Source: Methanomicrobiales archaeon (GTDB lineage: Archaea; Halobacteriota; Methanomicrobia; Methanomicrobiales; Methanospirillaceae). From it: DNA of 64,000 nucleotides. The DNA lies in assembly GCA_012729535.1 (NCBI GenBank), contig JAAYCY010000008.1, positions 1-64,000 on the forward strand, given 5' to 3'. Made by a program: the position numbers and the translations under genes. The notes beneath the pieces are model-generated. The model made no database searches and was not told the DNA's origin. It saw only the letters and a list, made by a program, of their open reading frames with translations. Position 1 is the stretch's first letter. Every line of letters begins with the position of its first letter. Shown here one piece after another: positions 26,615-35,112 of the stretch.

Positions 26615-27526
26615 TCAGGTTATTCTGGTATCACAGGCACCGCTCATCTGGTGTTCATTTTCAGGAAGGTAAAATGGATAGGTAAGGACCATCATGTGAA
26701 CAGGGCTATCAGCGGTGATGTTCATCAGAGCTCCTGGTGCTACATAAACAATATCTCCGTTCTTCACATCATGTTTTGTGCATCCCACAGTAATTGACCC
26801 AAAACCGGAGAGAAAATGAAACAATTGAAAACTATCGTCTATGTAATGATCAGGGATGGTGTAACCATGAGATAACGAAGCAGTTCCAAGGTCAAATGAC
26901 ATGTTATAAGGTTTTTCTGAAGGATGGAATAATCGATAGAATTCATATGATGTATTACTATTCTTATCCCCAAAATAAAGTGGATTAACGGTTTTTTCTG
27001 AGTTCATAGTAATTGTTTGGACCGAATCAATCTCTTTTGTCAGGTTATTCTGGTTTTGTAACGGTGGTATATTGCCTATAGTACCTGATTGAATAATTGA
27101 AAAGAAAGAAAGAGTTTTATTGTCGATATTTTTGATCACCCTTGTTGTATTTTCAGGAAGATATACTGCATCATGCTCACCGGCAGTTACCTTTTTATCA
27201 TCTGCATCAATTAAGGCAGTTCCTTCTGTGATAAATAAGATTTCCGGGTTCTGGATTGGATCCGGTGAAAATATTGCACCGGGTTCTGCATCGAACTGAA
27301 GAAGGTTGAACCCGGTTGTAATTTCTTCCGCTCCGTTATAGAGTAACGATTCTGTTATATTCGTAACACTCGTGAGATCATCATATTGCTGAGAAGTCGT
27401 GTCATGTTCAGTAAGAATAATTACTTCATTCAATTGCCCGGTTATATCTCCACATCCTGGTACAATAAAAGAAAAAAATATGATACAGACCAGAAATCCT
27501 GCACGGAATATATATTTAGTCATCAT
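26615..27526 (-). CDS. bicupin lipoprotein
   Basis: About 303 residues from the ATG at 27526; an upstream GTG lies within the GGTGA ribosome site. A signal peptide ends in the lipobox VPGC, so the protein is lipid-anchored outside the cell. Two cupin barrels follow: FDAEPGAIFSPDPIQNPEIL with AGEHDAVYLPENTTRVI, and HYIDDSFQLFHFLSGFGSIT with NGDIVYVAPGALMNIT. The layout recalls the bicupin ureidoglycine aminohydrolase, but an exported lipid-anchored form is odd and activity is unknown. Confidence 0.82.
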   Translation of the reverse strand: MMTKYIFRAGFLVCIIFFSFIVPGCGDITGQLNEVIILTEHDTTSQQYDDLTSVTNITESLLYNGAEEITTGFNLLQFDAEPGAIFSPDPIQNPEILFITEGTALIDADDKKVTAGEHDAVYLPENTTRVIKNIDNKTLSFFSIIQSGTIGNIPPLQNQNNLTKEIDSVQTITMNSEKTVNPLYFGDKNSNTSYEFYRLFHPSEKPYNMSFDLGTASLSHGYTIPDHYIDDSFQLFHFLSGFGSITVGCTKHDVKNGDIVYVAPGALMNITADSPVHMMVLTYPFYLPENEHQMSGACDTRIT

Positions 27527-27867
27527 AACATTCACCGATTCAGTCTATCGTAATGATATTATTATTTTTCTTTATGTAGATTATTTCTGGTTTATCTCGA
27601 TTTTGACGGGTATATCAATCATGAATAAGTTGACCATGGCACGCACCCCTCAAATATGTCTCAATATTCTAATTAATAGCAATCTAACTGAAATTTGGAA
27701 ATATCTATGCCTGGAGTTCTATTTAGGCGGTAAATAATATTCCTTGACATCAGGCTCTTAAAAATAGAAACCAATCATAAATTACCTGTTAAAACACATG
27801 AACAGTTAACAATGGATTTCACGAAGATCGGAGTAATCCGGGAGCTTAGAACAAAGAACAATTTGTG

Positions 27868-27899
27868 CCTGAAATTTATTTCAGGATTAATATTTCAGG
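27868..27899. repeat. inverted repeat with a third half-site
   Basis: CCTGAAAT (27868-27875), two bases, ATTTCAGG (27878-27885): perfect arms. A third copy of ATTTCAGG follows at 27892-27899, giving a direct repeat at a 14-base pitch. This pattern suits a cooperative protein-binding site. It lies 60-100 bases upstream of the structured region. Confidence 0.5.
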
Positions 27900-27960
27900 A
27901 TTACAAGAAGTAAACTTTAACTGTGCATCCGATGACCAATTGAATCAGAGGTACTCGTGA

Positions 27961-28270
27961 CGGATCCCCCGGAGCGGTGCCTCGCGGGTATAGGCTGGGA
28001 AAATCCGCTATAGCCCCCTATCATAATGGCATTTGTGGAGCCGGACTCCAGGTAAATGATCCTTGCAGGCAGATATGCCGCATGCCATTACAACTGTTGC
28101 ATCGGTTGGAACCAGTGTGCCAACCGGTCTGCAAACATGGATCACCTACCAGACACATCAACCCCACCAGACAGCACAAGGTAGTCCTGAGACAACCCGG
28201 CTTCGTCTTTGCCATTCATATTCGGGCAACTATCATCATTCACATCCCCCCTGAAAGCATCCCATCAGGG
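27961..28270. ncRNA. candidate structured non-coding RNA
   Basis: A GC-rich island with at least six perfect or near-perfect stems. 28024-28032 pairs with 28082-28090 (TAATGGCAT / ATGCCATTA) and encloses two hairpins: TGGAG/CTCCA at 28036-28050 (loop CCGGA) and GGCA/TGCC at 28068-28079 (loop GATA). Then CGGTTGG/CCAACCG at 28103-28126, CTACC/GGTAG at 28146-28184, and CCCTGA/TCAGGG at 28249-28270. The layout suggests a folded RNA of about 300 nucleotides. I could not match it to RNase P RNA (no GAAAGTCC core) or SRP RNA. The strand is undetermined. Confidence 0.5.
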
Positions 28271-28411
28271 CATTCTCAGCCTATGCCTGTACTTAATTCT
28301 CTACGTAATGACCTGAAATCCTGTTATGTTTTTTTTATTCTCACATCTGGTGAACATTTATACATTCTCCTGTTATATTACAACATGAGAAACCAGTGGA
28401 GTTATTAGGAG

Positions 28412-29113
28412 ATGGCCTTTTGGAATAGAAAAAAAATAGAATCTCCTTCTGATGATGTCAGTCAGGATATACCAGATAAGCCTGCAATATTACTGGATAA
28501 GGAACAAAGAGCGAAATCTGAAAATATCCCTCAAAAAAGGCTAAAGATTCCATTAAACAAGACAACAGTCGACGTTAAATACGTTCGTAATACGATTGTT
28601 TTTCCCTGCCCTATATGTAATGAATGGAACACGGCAGATCTTTCAGATCTGGATCCTATTATGGGAGGAGATCTGATGTGTTTGCACTGCCAGGTTATGT
28701 TTCATATTCCTGGAGGATATAAAACCAAAACTGAATTATCAAACCTGAAAATCTATGCAGGACTTCCTGTTGCGATAAGAAAGTTTCCAATCTTTTACTG
28801 GAACCATCCCACCATTAATGAACTTGATGAACAGGGTATTACCGGAATAATTATCCAATATGGTCTATGGGGTTATTGTCAAAAGTGTCACCACCAGTTC
28901 AGTGCGGCAGTCCTGATGAATCTTCCCCAGACTGCAGGAGAGGTTGTTGATTACCGTTCCTTAAGTTCTGACGAGATGGTAGAAATGAAGTCGTTAAGAC
29001 AGGGGAGTTGTCCCTATTGTTCCCATCGTATCCTTCTGGTAATCATTTCAGATGTTCCCCACTATGTAATATCTGCAAGTGAGAACCTTGCTCACCGGTG
29101 GGAAGAGGATTAA
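28412..29113 (+). CDS. double zinc-ribbon protein
   Basis: 233 residues. Two CxxC...CxxC zinc ribbons: FPCPICNEWN paired with MCLHCQVMFHI at about 67-95, and GYCQKCHHQF paired with GSCPYCSHR at about 152-205. The N-terminal 50 residues are charged and disordered. Between the ribbons the chain is alpha/beta (LKIYAGLPVAIRKFPIFYWN). GGAG precedes the ATG. I do not recognise the family; zinc ribbons often bind nucleic acids or partner proteins. Confidence 0.7.
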   Translation: MAFWNRKKIESPSDDVSQDIPDKPAILLDKEQRAKSENIPQKRLKIPLNKTTVDVKYVRNTIVFPCPICNEWNTADLSDLDPIMGGDLMCLHCQVMFHIPGGYKTKTELSNLKIYAGLPVAIRKFPIFYWNHPTINELDEQGITGIIIQYGLWGYCQKCHHQFSAAVLMNLPQTAGEVVDYRSLSSDEMVEMKSLRQGSCPYCSHRILLVIISDVPHYVISASENLAHRWEED

Positions 29114-29126
29114 GATTTCCTGTAGA

Positions 29127-29690
29127 CTATTTGATGGTAATATCTACAAATCTCTCAATAATCCATTCATTTCTGACTTCCGGATGAAAAAGAACCCCAT
29201 ACCAAAACTTATCAGAATACCTGACAATCTGTGCAGTATTCTTTGAATGTGCAAGGACGGTCCATGTTTCAGGAATGGTAGTAGCATATTGGTGCAGGGC
29301 ATATCCTGAAAATTCGTCTTTTCCCTTAGTCAATATGTCCTCTTTGCCATCACAGGAAAGGGTGACTGGTATCATGCCAATCTCAAGGGACTGGATTACA
29401 ACTCCTCCTGATTCAGAAAGTAACATCTGCATTCCTGCACATATGCCAAGTATCGGAACATTGTACCTGGAAACCAAAGGTTCAATTCTTTTGTCTTTAT
29501 ACCATGAATCTGCAAGTGCAGTCCCACATATAATAATACCAGTTACCTTATGTTTTATCTGGATGAGATCTGAAATATGAATTTTTTTTACACTGATACC
29601 TTTTTGCTCAATTATACGAGCAACGGGGCTTACAAATTCATCACACAGCACTGGGACAACCGGGTTTGAAATATCCAGCACTAGTATCAA
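29127..29690 (-). CDS. class I glutamine amidotransferase coupled to a Dph6-like ligase
   Basis: 187 residues. Triad-type glutaminase domain with nucleophile Cys84 (PILGICAGMQML) and His169-Glu171 (GVLFHPEVRNEW). It resembles GMP synthase subunit A, but a more orthodox one is encoded at 33429-33989. Its ATG overlaps the stop of the Dph6-like gene by four bases (29687-29690), so the ligase and this glutaminase are co-translated. That is the same pairing of glutaminase and ATP-pyrophosphatase found in GMP synthase. It probably feeds ammonia to that ligase; this is inference. Confidence 0.8.
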   Translation of the reverse strand: MILVLDISNPVVPVLCDEFVSPVARIIEQKGISVKKIHISDLIQIKHKVTGIIICGTALADSWYKDKRIEPLVSRYNVPILGICAGMQMLLSESGGVVIQSLEIGMIPVTLSCDGKEDILTKGKDEFSGYALHQYATTIPETWTVLAHSKNTAQIVRYSDKFWYGVLFHPEVRNEWIIERFVDITIK

Positions 29691-30367
29691 GAGATCAGTC
29701 CCGCCTCTTTAACATGATAATACCCTGCCCCATGTTCAAAAATTTTATCTGCATCTTTAATTATTATCCTCTGTTTAAAAAATGGGGCATAACAGACAAA
29801 ACTTTCATATTCTCCACCTTCACCTGCCAATGAAATCTGGTATTTTCCTGATATTTTTGAAATCCGATCAATGAAAGAATTGTCAATCCATGTTCCAAGC
29901 CATGATGCATCAAATGGATCTGCATAGACACCTGCAATAATCACTTCAAATCCATCGGATATCAGCGATCGAATATATGATTCCTGGTCACATAACCAGA
30001 GGGGAGATATACACCATAATCCTTCCTGGTGACATATCCGTTCAATTCGGGAAGCCTGATAAACAGACTGGATTGCTCCGGTAACAATTCCGTCCAGATG
30101 AAATTCCTTTGCAGCCCGGGTAATCGCATTATTCAGGTCATCAAGTTCTTCTTCCTCAACCCCCTGTGTTTTTTCTTCCAACAGGGTGATACCTGAAGCT
30201 TTAGCCTGCAATCTGGTAAGAGAAATGTTTGGGGTATGAAACATGTAACTTTCAGCATTTTGTGAATTTATTGTTATAAAACAAGCAATTTCTCCTCCAG
30301 TTTGCATTATTTTCCAAGTTGCATAAAGGGAATCTTTCCCTCCTGATAATAATACCCCAAATTTCAT
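29687..30367 (-). CDS. Dph6-like ATP-pyrophosphatase (diphthine-ammonia ligase family)
   Basis: 226 residues. The PP-loop SGGKDS is at 8-13. It carries the Dph6 signatures GIVTGAIQSVYQASRIERIC and AGEGGEYESFVCYAPFF near the C-terminus. Dph6 makes the last step of diphthamide on elongation factor 2, using ATP and ammonium. Here the stop overlaps the start of a glutaminase gene and its start overlaps the GNAT stop by one base (TAATG). The length matches archaeal single-domain members. A related role on another carboxylate substrate is possible. Confidence 0.85.
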   Translation of the reverse strand: MKFGVLLSGGKDSLYATWKIMQTGGEIACFITINSQNAESYMFHTPNISLTRLQAKASGITLLEEKTQGVEEEELDDLNNAITRAAKEFHLDGIVTGAIQSVYQASRIERICHQEGLWCISPLWLCDQESYIRSLISDGFEVIIAGVYADPFDASWLGTWIDNSFIDRISKISGKYQISLAGEGGEYESFVCYAPFFKQRIIIKDADKIFEHGAGYYHVKEAGLIS

Positions 30368-30927
30368 TAGTTAATCACATTATCCATGAATTCATCCTGA
30401 AGTATACCCCACATTACAATATCTGTAAATTTTCCTTTTTTAAAAACATGGTTTCGCAACACTCCTTCTTTTTGAAATCCGGTTTTATCCAGTATACGGG
30501 CTGATACATTATTCCAGGCAATAGTTGTTGCAGTTATCCGGTTCAGAGAAAGAGTTCTGAATCCATATTGTAGCATCGCCAGCACTGCTTCGGTTGCATA
30601 ACCTTTATTCTGATATGGGTATCCTATCCAATATCCGATTTCACCTCTTTTATCTGATTTTTCCAGTTCCAGCCCAATAGCACCAAGAAGATCTCCGTTA
30701 TCTTTTTGACAGACTGCAAATATTACCGCTTTTTTTTCAATAAAAGCATCTTTGTGTTCTGATATCCAGGAAACACCATTCTCGGGAGAGTAGGGATAAG
30801 GGATGTTTAGGCACATATCTGATATCCGGCGATCTCCGGCTAAAAGGCATAGAAGATCAACATCTGACAAGGTAAAAGGACGAAGAATTAATCGGTTCGT
30901 GATAAGGGACAGATAATTATTATTCAT
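30367..30927 (-). CDS. RimJ/RimL-type GNAT acetyltransferase
   Basis: 186 residues. Typical RimJ/L layout: RLILRPFTLSDVDLLCLLAG at the N-terminus, then GEIGYWIGYPYQNKGYATEA (the acetyl-CoA loop) and LNRITATTIAWNNVSARILD, GFQKEGVLRNHVFKKGKF. These enzymes acetylate N-termini of ribosomal proteins or small amines. It overlaps the downstream ligase by one base and the upstream methyltransferase stop by four. Confidence 0.93.
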   Translation of the reverse strand: MNNNYLSLITNRLILRPFTLSDVDLLCLLAGDRRISDMCLNIPYPYSPENGVSWISEHKDAFIEKKAVIFAVCQKDNGDLLGAIGLELEKSDKRGEIGYWIGYPYQNKGYATEAVLAMLQYGFRTLSLNRITATTIAWNNVSARILDKTGFQKEGVLRNHVFKKGKFTDIVMWGILQDEFMDNVIN

Positions 30928-31673
30928 ATAATCCGCTGCATCAGGTAGAACACATACCCATACGTTCCCTGGTATTCCTTAAAAATACGGATTTCATCTT
31001 CAATGAGCTTTAATTCTGCATCTTCATTTTTTGTTAATGTTGCAGAACTTCGAAGACGGAGAATTTTCTCTTTTTGAGGTTCGTAAAAAGTATCCCATGC
31101 ATGATTCGGAAGAAGAATTGAACCAATCCACTGGTATCCTGTTTCTTTTATGATTGCCTGATTTTCCGAAACACTTTGCATTGCTGGATATTCTTTATTC
31201 CAGAATTCTAAAGCTTCATGAGGTGGCTTGTCAATAAGCCATGATATCTCGGAAACTACAATATATCCATCTTTTTTCAGATATGGGTGCCATAATGTAA
31301 GGCCTTGCTTAAAACCTATGGAATAGATTGCCCCCTCACTCCAGATAAGATCAACCGGGGTTTCAGGTTTGAATGATTCCATTCCGGAGCACACACACGT
31401 TATTTTGTCTTTCAGTTTATCATTATTCAATCGTTTCTCCAATTTATCGAGGATAATTTTATGTATATCAACTGCAGTAACTCTGCATCCTTCCTGTGCC
31501 AGAACAATTGACTGTGCTCCGCTTCCACATCCCATGTCGATAATTACCGGGTCAGGAGGAAGATCCACAAGGAGACCAAGGATATGCCTGGTTATCCGGT
31601 CATCACCAGGTCCCTGACGGGGAAGGTCAGCATAAAAATTCAGAAAAAATTGAAATGATTCGTTATTGTCCAT
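30924..31673 (-). CDS. class I SAM-dependent methyltransferase
   Basis: 249 residues. Motif I VIIDMGCGSGAQSIVLAQEG is at about residues 39-58, followed by VTAVDIHKIILDKLEKRL. The insert DLIWSEGAIYSIGFKQGLTL matches a family of bacterial and archaeal small-molecule methyltransferases. The substrate is unknown. It is part of the overlapping minus-strand run: four-base overlap with the GNAT gene and a 21-base gap to TraB. Confidence 0.9.
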   Translation of the reverse strand: MDNNESFQFFLNFYADLPRQGPGDDRITRHILGLLVDLPPDPVIIDMGCGSGAQSIVLAQEGCRVTAVDIHKIILDKLEKRLNNDKLKDKITCVCSGMESFKPETPVDLIWSEGAIYSIGFKQGLTLWHPYLKKDGYIVVSEISWLIDKPPHEALEFWNKEYPAMQSVSENQAIIKETGYQWIGSILLPNHAWDTFYEPQKEKILRLRSSATLTKNEDAELKLIEDEIRIFKEYQGTYGYVFYLMQRII

Positions 31674-31694
31674 TAAAATTTCTTGTTGCGAGAA

Positions 31695-32897
31695 CTAGAT
31701 CAGGTTTGTGATTGCAGTCCACAGATTGGAAAAACCCTGTCCCAGAACTATAGTCGGATCAATTCCCAGTATTGGAAAGATGAATATAAAATATGCAAAT
31801 GTCCCGATGCTGGATCCTACATTAGCAAGTGCTGCAACCAGTACTACTTTAAAAAGCGGTATCTTTCGCATTTCTGTAATTGATTGAGCTTCCATTATCT
31901 TTTTAAAATCAGAACCTCTTGGTTTTCTTATTTTTGCCTCTGCTATCGCTGCAAACCATCCGGCGGCAATCAAGGGGTGTAGTGATGACAATGGACTTAT
32001 CAAAAATCCAACAAGCCCTGAAATTGGATGTCCTCCGGCGATTATTGTAAAGATAAAAGTCAGGCACCCGTTTATCAGGATCCAATACAAAATTGCCTGA
32101 AGCAATATCTCTGTTCCAACTCCTGAGAACACTATGGCAAGAATGAGTAGAAGGAAAATCCCTGTAATTATGACTCCAAATATCAGTCCCCAAGGTCTGG
32201 TTTTCATTTGGGATGTAAGGCTTTCAAGAGTTGGCAGGGTATCAGGGCTTCGAAGATATCCTTCAATTCCCTTCCTGTGGCCTGCACCAACAACGGCTAG
32301 TACTCGTTCATTAGCTGAAGCTAACCGGATGAGGTTATGAGACATGTAAGCGTCACGTTCACCTATAAGAGCTGTAGCCCCACGTGGTGAGTATCTATAA
32401 AACTCTTCCATGGCTGCTTCAACAACATTTTCATTTTTGAGTTCTTCGATATCAATGACATCGCCTGTTTTATCAGCAACTGCAATGGAACCGATAAGAG
32501 CGTAAAACATCTTAAATTTTTCAAATATTGACATTGATGCCCAGAAACGATGAAGTGTCATTCTGATATCCCGATCAATGAGTGCAATTTTGACCTGGTG
32601 TTCCTCTGCTGCATTTATCGCTGCTTTCATTTCTGCACCGGGTTCAACACCAACATCCATCCCGATCCTTCTTTGGATATATGCGAGAATCCATTGGACA
32701 AGCAGCTGGGTGAAGTTTTTAGCCTGAAGAATGTCTTCGATCTCCGGGTTATTCTGCTGTTGTTTCAAGCCCAGATATCTGCCCTGATCGAGTTCAATAG
32801 CCACAACGTCCGGTTGCCATTCTTCAATAGCAGTAATAACTTCTTCTACACTTTTTTGTGAGACATGTGCTGTCCCGATTATTTTTATTTCACCCAT
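31695..32897 (-). CDS. TraB/GumN-family membrane protein
   Basis: 400 residues. The N-terminal catalytic-like domain has the GTAHVSQKSVEEV motif at 8-20, ELDQGRYLGL, and YRYSPRGATALIGERDAYMS plus VVGAGHRKGIEGYL, as in the TraB family (erythromycin/pheromone shutdown type and Tiki-like proteases). The C-terminal 150 residues contain about five transmembrane helices. The family is suspected to hold metalloprotease activity, but function in archaea is unknown. It overlaps the upstream YkgJ gene's stop by eight bases. Confidence 0.9.
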   Translation of the reverse strand: MGEIKIIGTAHVSQKSVEEVITAIEEWQPDVVAIELDQGRYLGLKQQQNNPEIEDILQAKNFTQLLVQWILAYIQRRIGMDVGVEPGAEMKAAINAAEEHQVKIALIDRDIRMTLHRFWASMSIFEKFKMFYALIGSIAVADKTGDVIDIEELKNENVVEAAMEEFYRYSPRGATALIGERDAYMSHNLIRLASANERVLAVVGAGHRKGIEGYLRSPDTLPTLESLTSQMKTRPWGLIFGVIITGIFLLLILAIVFSGVGTEILLQAILYWILINGCLTFIFTIIAGGHPISGLVGFLISPLSSLHPLIAAGWFAAIAEAKIRKPRGSDFKKIMEAQSITEMRKIPLFKVVLVAALANVGSSIGTFAYFIFIFPILGIDPTIVLGQGFSNLWTAITNLI

Positions 32898-33447
32898 GGT
32901 ATTCCTTAATTCCTTCCCCGTCTATTACGACAGGTATCCCGGTTGGTATTGTTTTAGTCATTAATAATTTCCGTATTTTTTCTTCATCCTGGTGTTCATA
33001 TTCCTGGCGCTTTATGAGATCCAGGGCAATTTGATGTGGGTTTTCTGTCATCTGTTTTTTATGCAATCCGTTACAGGGGTGGGTATGCAATTGATTATTA
33101 TCCAATACAAACGGATATGTTCTGCATATCCAGGGGCGAAATTCATAGATTGTACACCTATTTTTAGAAAGGAAGATACATTTGTTTTCTTTTTGATGAA
33201 TTACCCAACCGAACGTATAATCTCTGCCGTCATCATGAATCCTTTCTGGATATGGTTCTGCAATCTCTTCAAAAGAAAGTCCGGTTCCATCCATAATCTG
33301 CCGGATCTCTTCCGGACCCACCATCACCCGGTTTGAACCGGGTTCACTTTCTGTACAACATGCACCACAACATGTGCAGGAAAAACCGGATTCCCGAATA
33401 GTCCTGACAAGTGTGGGTGGAGCAGTAGTTAATCCGAATTCTGGCAT
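32890..33447 (-). CDS. YkgJ-family cysteine cluster protein
   Basis: 185 residues. The cysteine cluster FSCTCCGACCTESEPG at about 23-38, the segment CIFLSKNRCTIYEFRPWICR and later TYPFVLDN are the YkgJ/UPF0153 pattern, thought to bind zinc or an Fe-S cluster. The fold's role is unknown. A second member of the family is at 54219-54941. It overlaps guaAA by 19 bases. Confidence 0.9.
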   Translation of the reverse strand: MPEFGLTTAPPTLVRTIRESGFSCTCCGACCTESEPGSNRVMVGPEEIRQIMDGTGLSFEEIAEPYPERIHDDGRDYTFGWVIHQKENKCIFLSKNRCTIYEFRPWICRTYPFVLDNNQLHTHPCNGLHKKQMTENPHQIALDLIKRQEYEHQDEEKIRKLLMTKTIPTGIPVVIDGEGIKEYHG

Positions 33448-33989
33448 ATTCTGCTGAAGTTTTCAAAAATTCGATAACCTTCAAATGTATGGCTGACTTC
33501 CGGGTGCCACTGAATACCAAAAATACTTTTATTCAGGTGGGCAATAGCCTCATTTCCACATATTGAGGAGGTTGCAAGCCGCTTAAATCCTGGTGGAATT
33601 GATATTACCTCATCCGCATGGGAAGCCCATACCTGCATAGTTTCAGGGTAACCCTTAAGGATTTCATCATGTTCTGTTATCGTCACATTTACTGCGCCAT
33701 ATCCGCCTTTCTGTCCTGATTGCACCTTTCCATTAAATTCATCTGCAATAACATGTAGTCCAAGACAAATACCAAGAACAGGTTTTTCCAGGTGCAGGTA
33801 TTGGGAGGATATTCCTGCACGGTTTATATCAGGGCCCCCCCCAAGAATTATTCCCTGGCACCCATCACTCACCTCCTGTATGGGGGTAGTATTTGGGATG
33901 AGTTTAGCTTCAATATCAAGATCCCGCAGGGTACGCAATATGAGATGATTAAACTGGCCATAATTGTTGACCACGAATAATGGAAGCAT
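33429..33989 (-). CDS. guaAA: GMP synthase glutaminase subunit A
   Basis: 186 residues, the usual length of the archaeal stand-alone subunit. It shows NNYGQFNHLILRTLRDLDIE, then GGGPDINRAG, Cys75 (VLGICLGLHVIADEF), the GGYGAVNVTI segment, and His162-Glu164 (IQWHPEVSH). It supplies ammonia to a separate ATP-pyrophosphatase subunit (GuaAB), which is not in this window. It starts the minus-strand run that continues through YkgJ, TraB and the ligase genes; CobT lies 36 bases upstream. Confidence 0.95.
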   Translation of the reverse strand: MLPLFVVNNYGQFNHLILRTLRDLDIEAKLIPNTTPIQEVSDGCQGIILGGGPDINRAGISSQYLHLEKPVLGICLGLHVIADEFNGKVQSGQKGGYGAVNVTITEHDEILKGYPETMQVWASHADEVISIPPGFKRLATSSICGNEAIAHLNKSIFGIQWHPEVSHTFEGYRIFENFSRICQNSD

Positions 33990-34025
33990 CTGCCCTATAT
34001 ATTGTACCGTTCAGTAGATATGCAT

Positions 34026-35033
34026 TCAGGAACTATAACCTGATACAAATGTTAAGATTGCATCCCTGATTTCTTCTTCCGAATGGTTCATCAGATATCC
34101 CAGCATCATTGCCCCTCCACAACCCATTCCTTCTTTTACTTCACCGATGCAGTACCTGACAAGGCCTGAATGTCCAATTTCTCCAAATCCGGGGTCTACA
34201 TATGTTATCGAAGTTCCAATGTCACGCGCAGTTTTTTCACAACTTGCATTCGGATCATCACGAACATAAACGGTTGTGACTACTTCCGGCACATCTATGC
34301 CAAGTGCCTTGATTATCCCAGCTACTGCAAGCATCTGAGTACCTCCGGCAAGAAACACATTGCCTGGAAAACCATTCACGATTCCAACTGCAACAGCCAT
34401 CATGGGATCGCCCATTTCACACACTATATCAAGCGGATTTTTGGGGATGGTGCTGATACGTGTTAGTACATCTTTCCACACATTTTCTTTCAAAGAATCA
34501 GGATTTTTGACCGAAGCACTGCTCACTTTTGCATCATATCCAAGTGCTCTCAGAAGACACAGTGCAGTTGTAGTTCCACCCGGCACACATTCTCCTATGA
34601 TCAGAACATCGTGAGCAGAAAGGAGATTTCCGATCCTGATACCGTCTTCGTACAGCCTGATGGCTTCAGGCACTGCTTTTTCTTTTCGGGGATCGCCTCC
34701 CGCTTTTACCTGCATGGATAAAGCAGGAACAGTTGGCTGGTGGACCAGTCCGGCATTGATGAAAAGGGGCTTTATTTTTGCAAGGTCAAGAACTGCTCTC
34801 GTAATAGTTGCAGGTGTCGGACATCCGGTTTTAGTATTCGGGGTAGCATTGGTGCTGGTTATCTTTCCCTGCCATATTAACTCTGCATCAAGAACCGGAA
34901 CCATGAGTGATCCTGTTGGATTTGGGCCTGCACCCGATAAACCAGGTACTGTTGATAACATGGTATTAGCAAGTATTCCAACGAACAGTGGGCGTTTTGG
35001 CTGAAGATTGTGTTGACGGGATAAGAAAGCCAT
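34026..35033 (-). CDS. cobT: archaeal nicotinate mononucleotide-dependent phosphoribosyltransferase CobT
   Basis: 335 residues. Archaeal CobT-like fold with the family segments GLSGAGPNPTGSLMVPVLDA, then DVLIIGECVPGGTTTALCLL, NVFLAGGTQMLAVAGIIKAL and GMGCGGAMMLGYLMNHSEEE. It activates the lower-ligand base for cobamide assembly. The divergent neighbour is cobS, the next step of the nucleotide loop, and both are transcribed from a shared short intergenic region. In methanogens the cobamide serves methyl transfer by Mtr and MtaA/B/C-type enzymes. Confidence 0.9.
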   Translation of the reverse strand: MAFLSRQHNLQPKRPLFVGILANTMLSTVPGLSGAGPNPTGSLMVPVLDAELIWQGKITSTNATPNTKTGCPTPATITRAVLDLAKIKPLFINAGLVHQPTVPALSMQVKAGGDPRKEKAVPEAIRLYEDGIRIGNLLSAHDVLIIGECVPGGTTTALCLLRALGYDAKVSSASVKNPDSLKENVWKDVLTRISTIPKNPLDIVCEMGDPMMAVAVGIVNGFPGNVFLAGGTQMLAVAGIIKALGIDVPEVVTTVYVRDDPNASCEKTARDIGTSITYVDPGFGEIGHSGLVRYCIGEVKEGMGCGGAMMLGYLMNHSEEEIRDAILTFVSGYSS

Positions 35034-35112
35034 TCATATCTGGTTATTCTGATGGAAGTATCAATTACACGGATACTGTCTCATAGTGCTGAAGTCCACA
35101 TGTAAAGTATTC

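Larger units (their letters stand above)
27527..28411. other. 870-base intergenic region
   Basis: The first 330 bases are AT-rich and I see no gene in them. At 27868-27899 there is an inverted repeat with an extra half-site. From about 27960 to 28290 the composition switches to GC-rich and the DNA is full of short perfect stems, described separately as a candidate RNA. Several overlapping open frames cross this part on both strands, which is typical of GC-rich non-coding sequence. None has a credible start or protein-like composition. Confidence 0.6.

Noticed and set aside
27961-28270. RNase P RNA or SRP RNA
   Set aside because: The invariant GAAAGTCC-type core and matching 3' GGCTTA strand of RNase P, and the SRP S-domain pattern, were not found on either strand.
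27977-28408. 143-residue open frame on the plus strand through the structured island, and a 64-residue Cys-rich one on the minus strand (28021-28215)
   Set aside because: Both arise in GC-rich non-coding sequence with several open frames at once, lack a ribosome site, and read as low-order mixtures of Pro, His, Cys and Arg.
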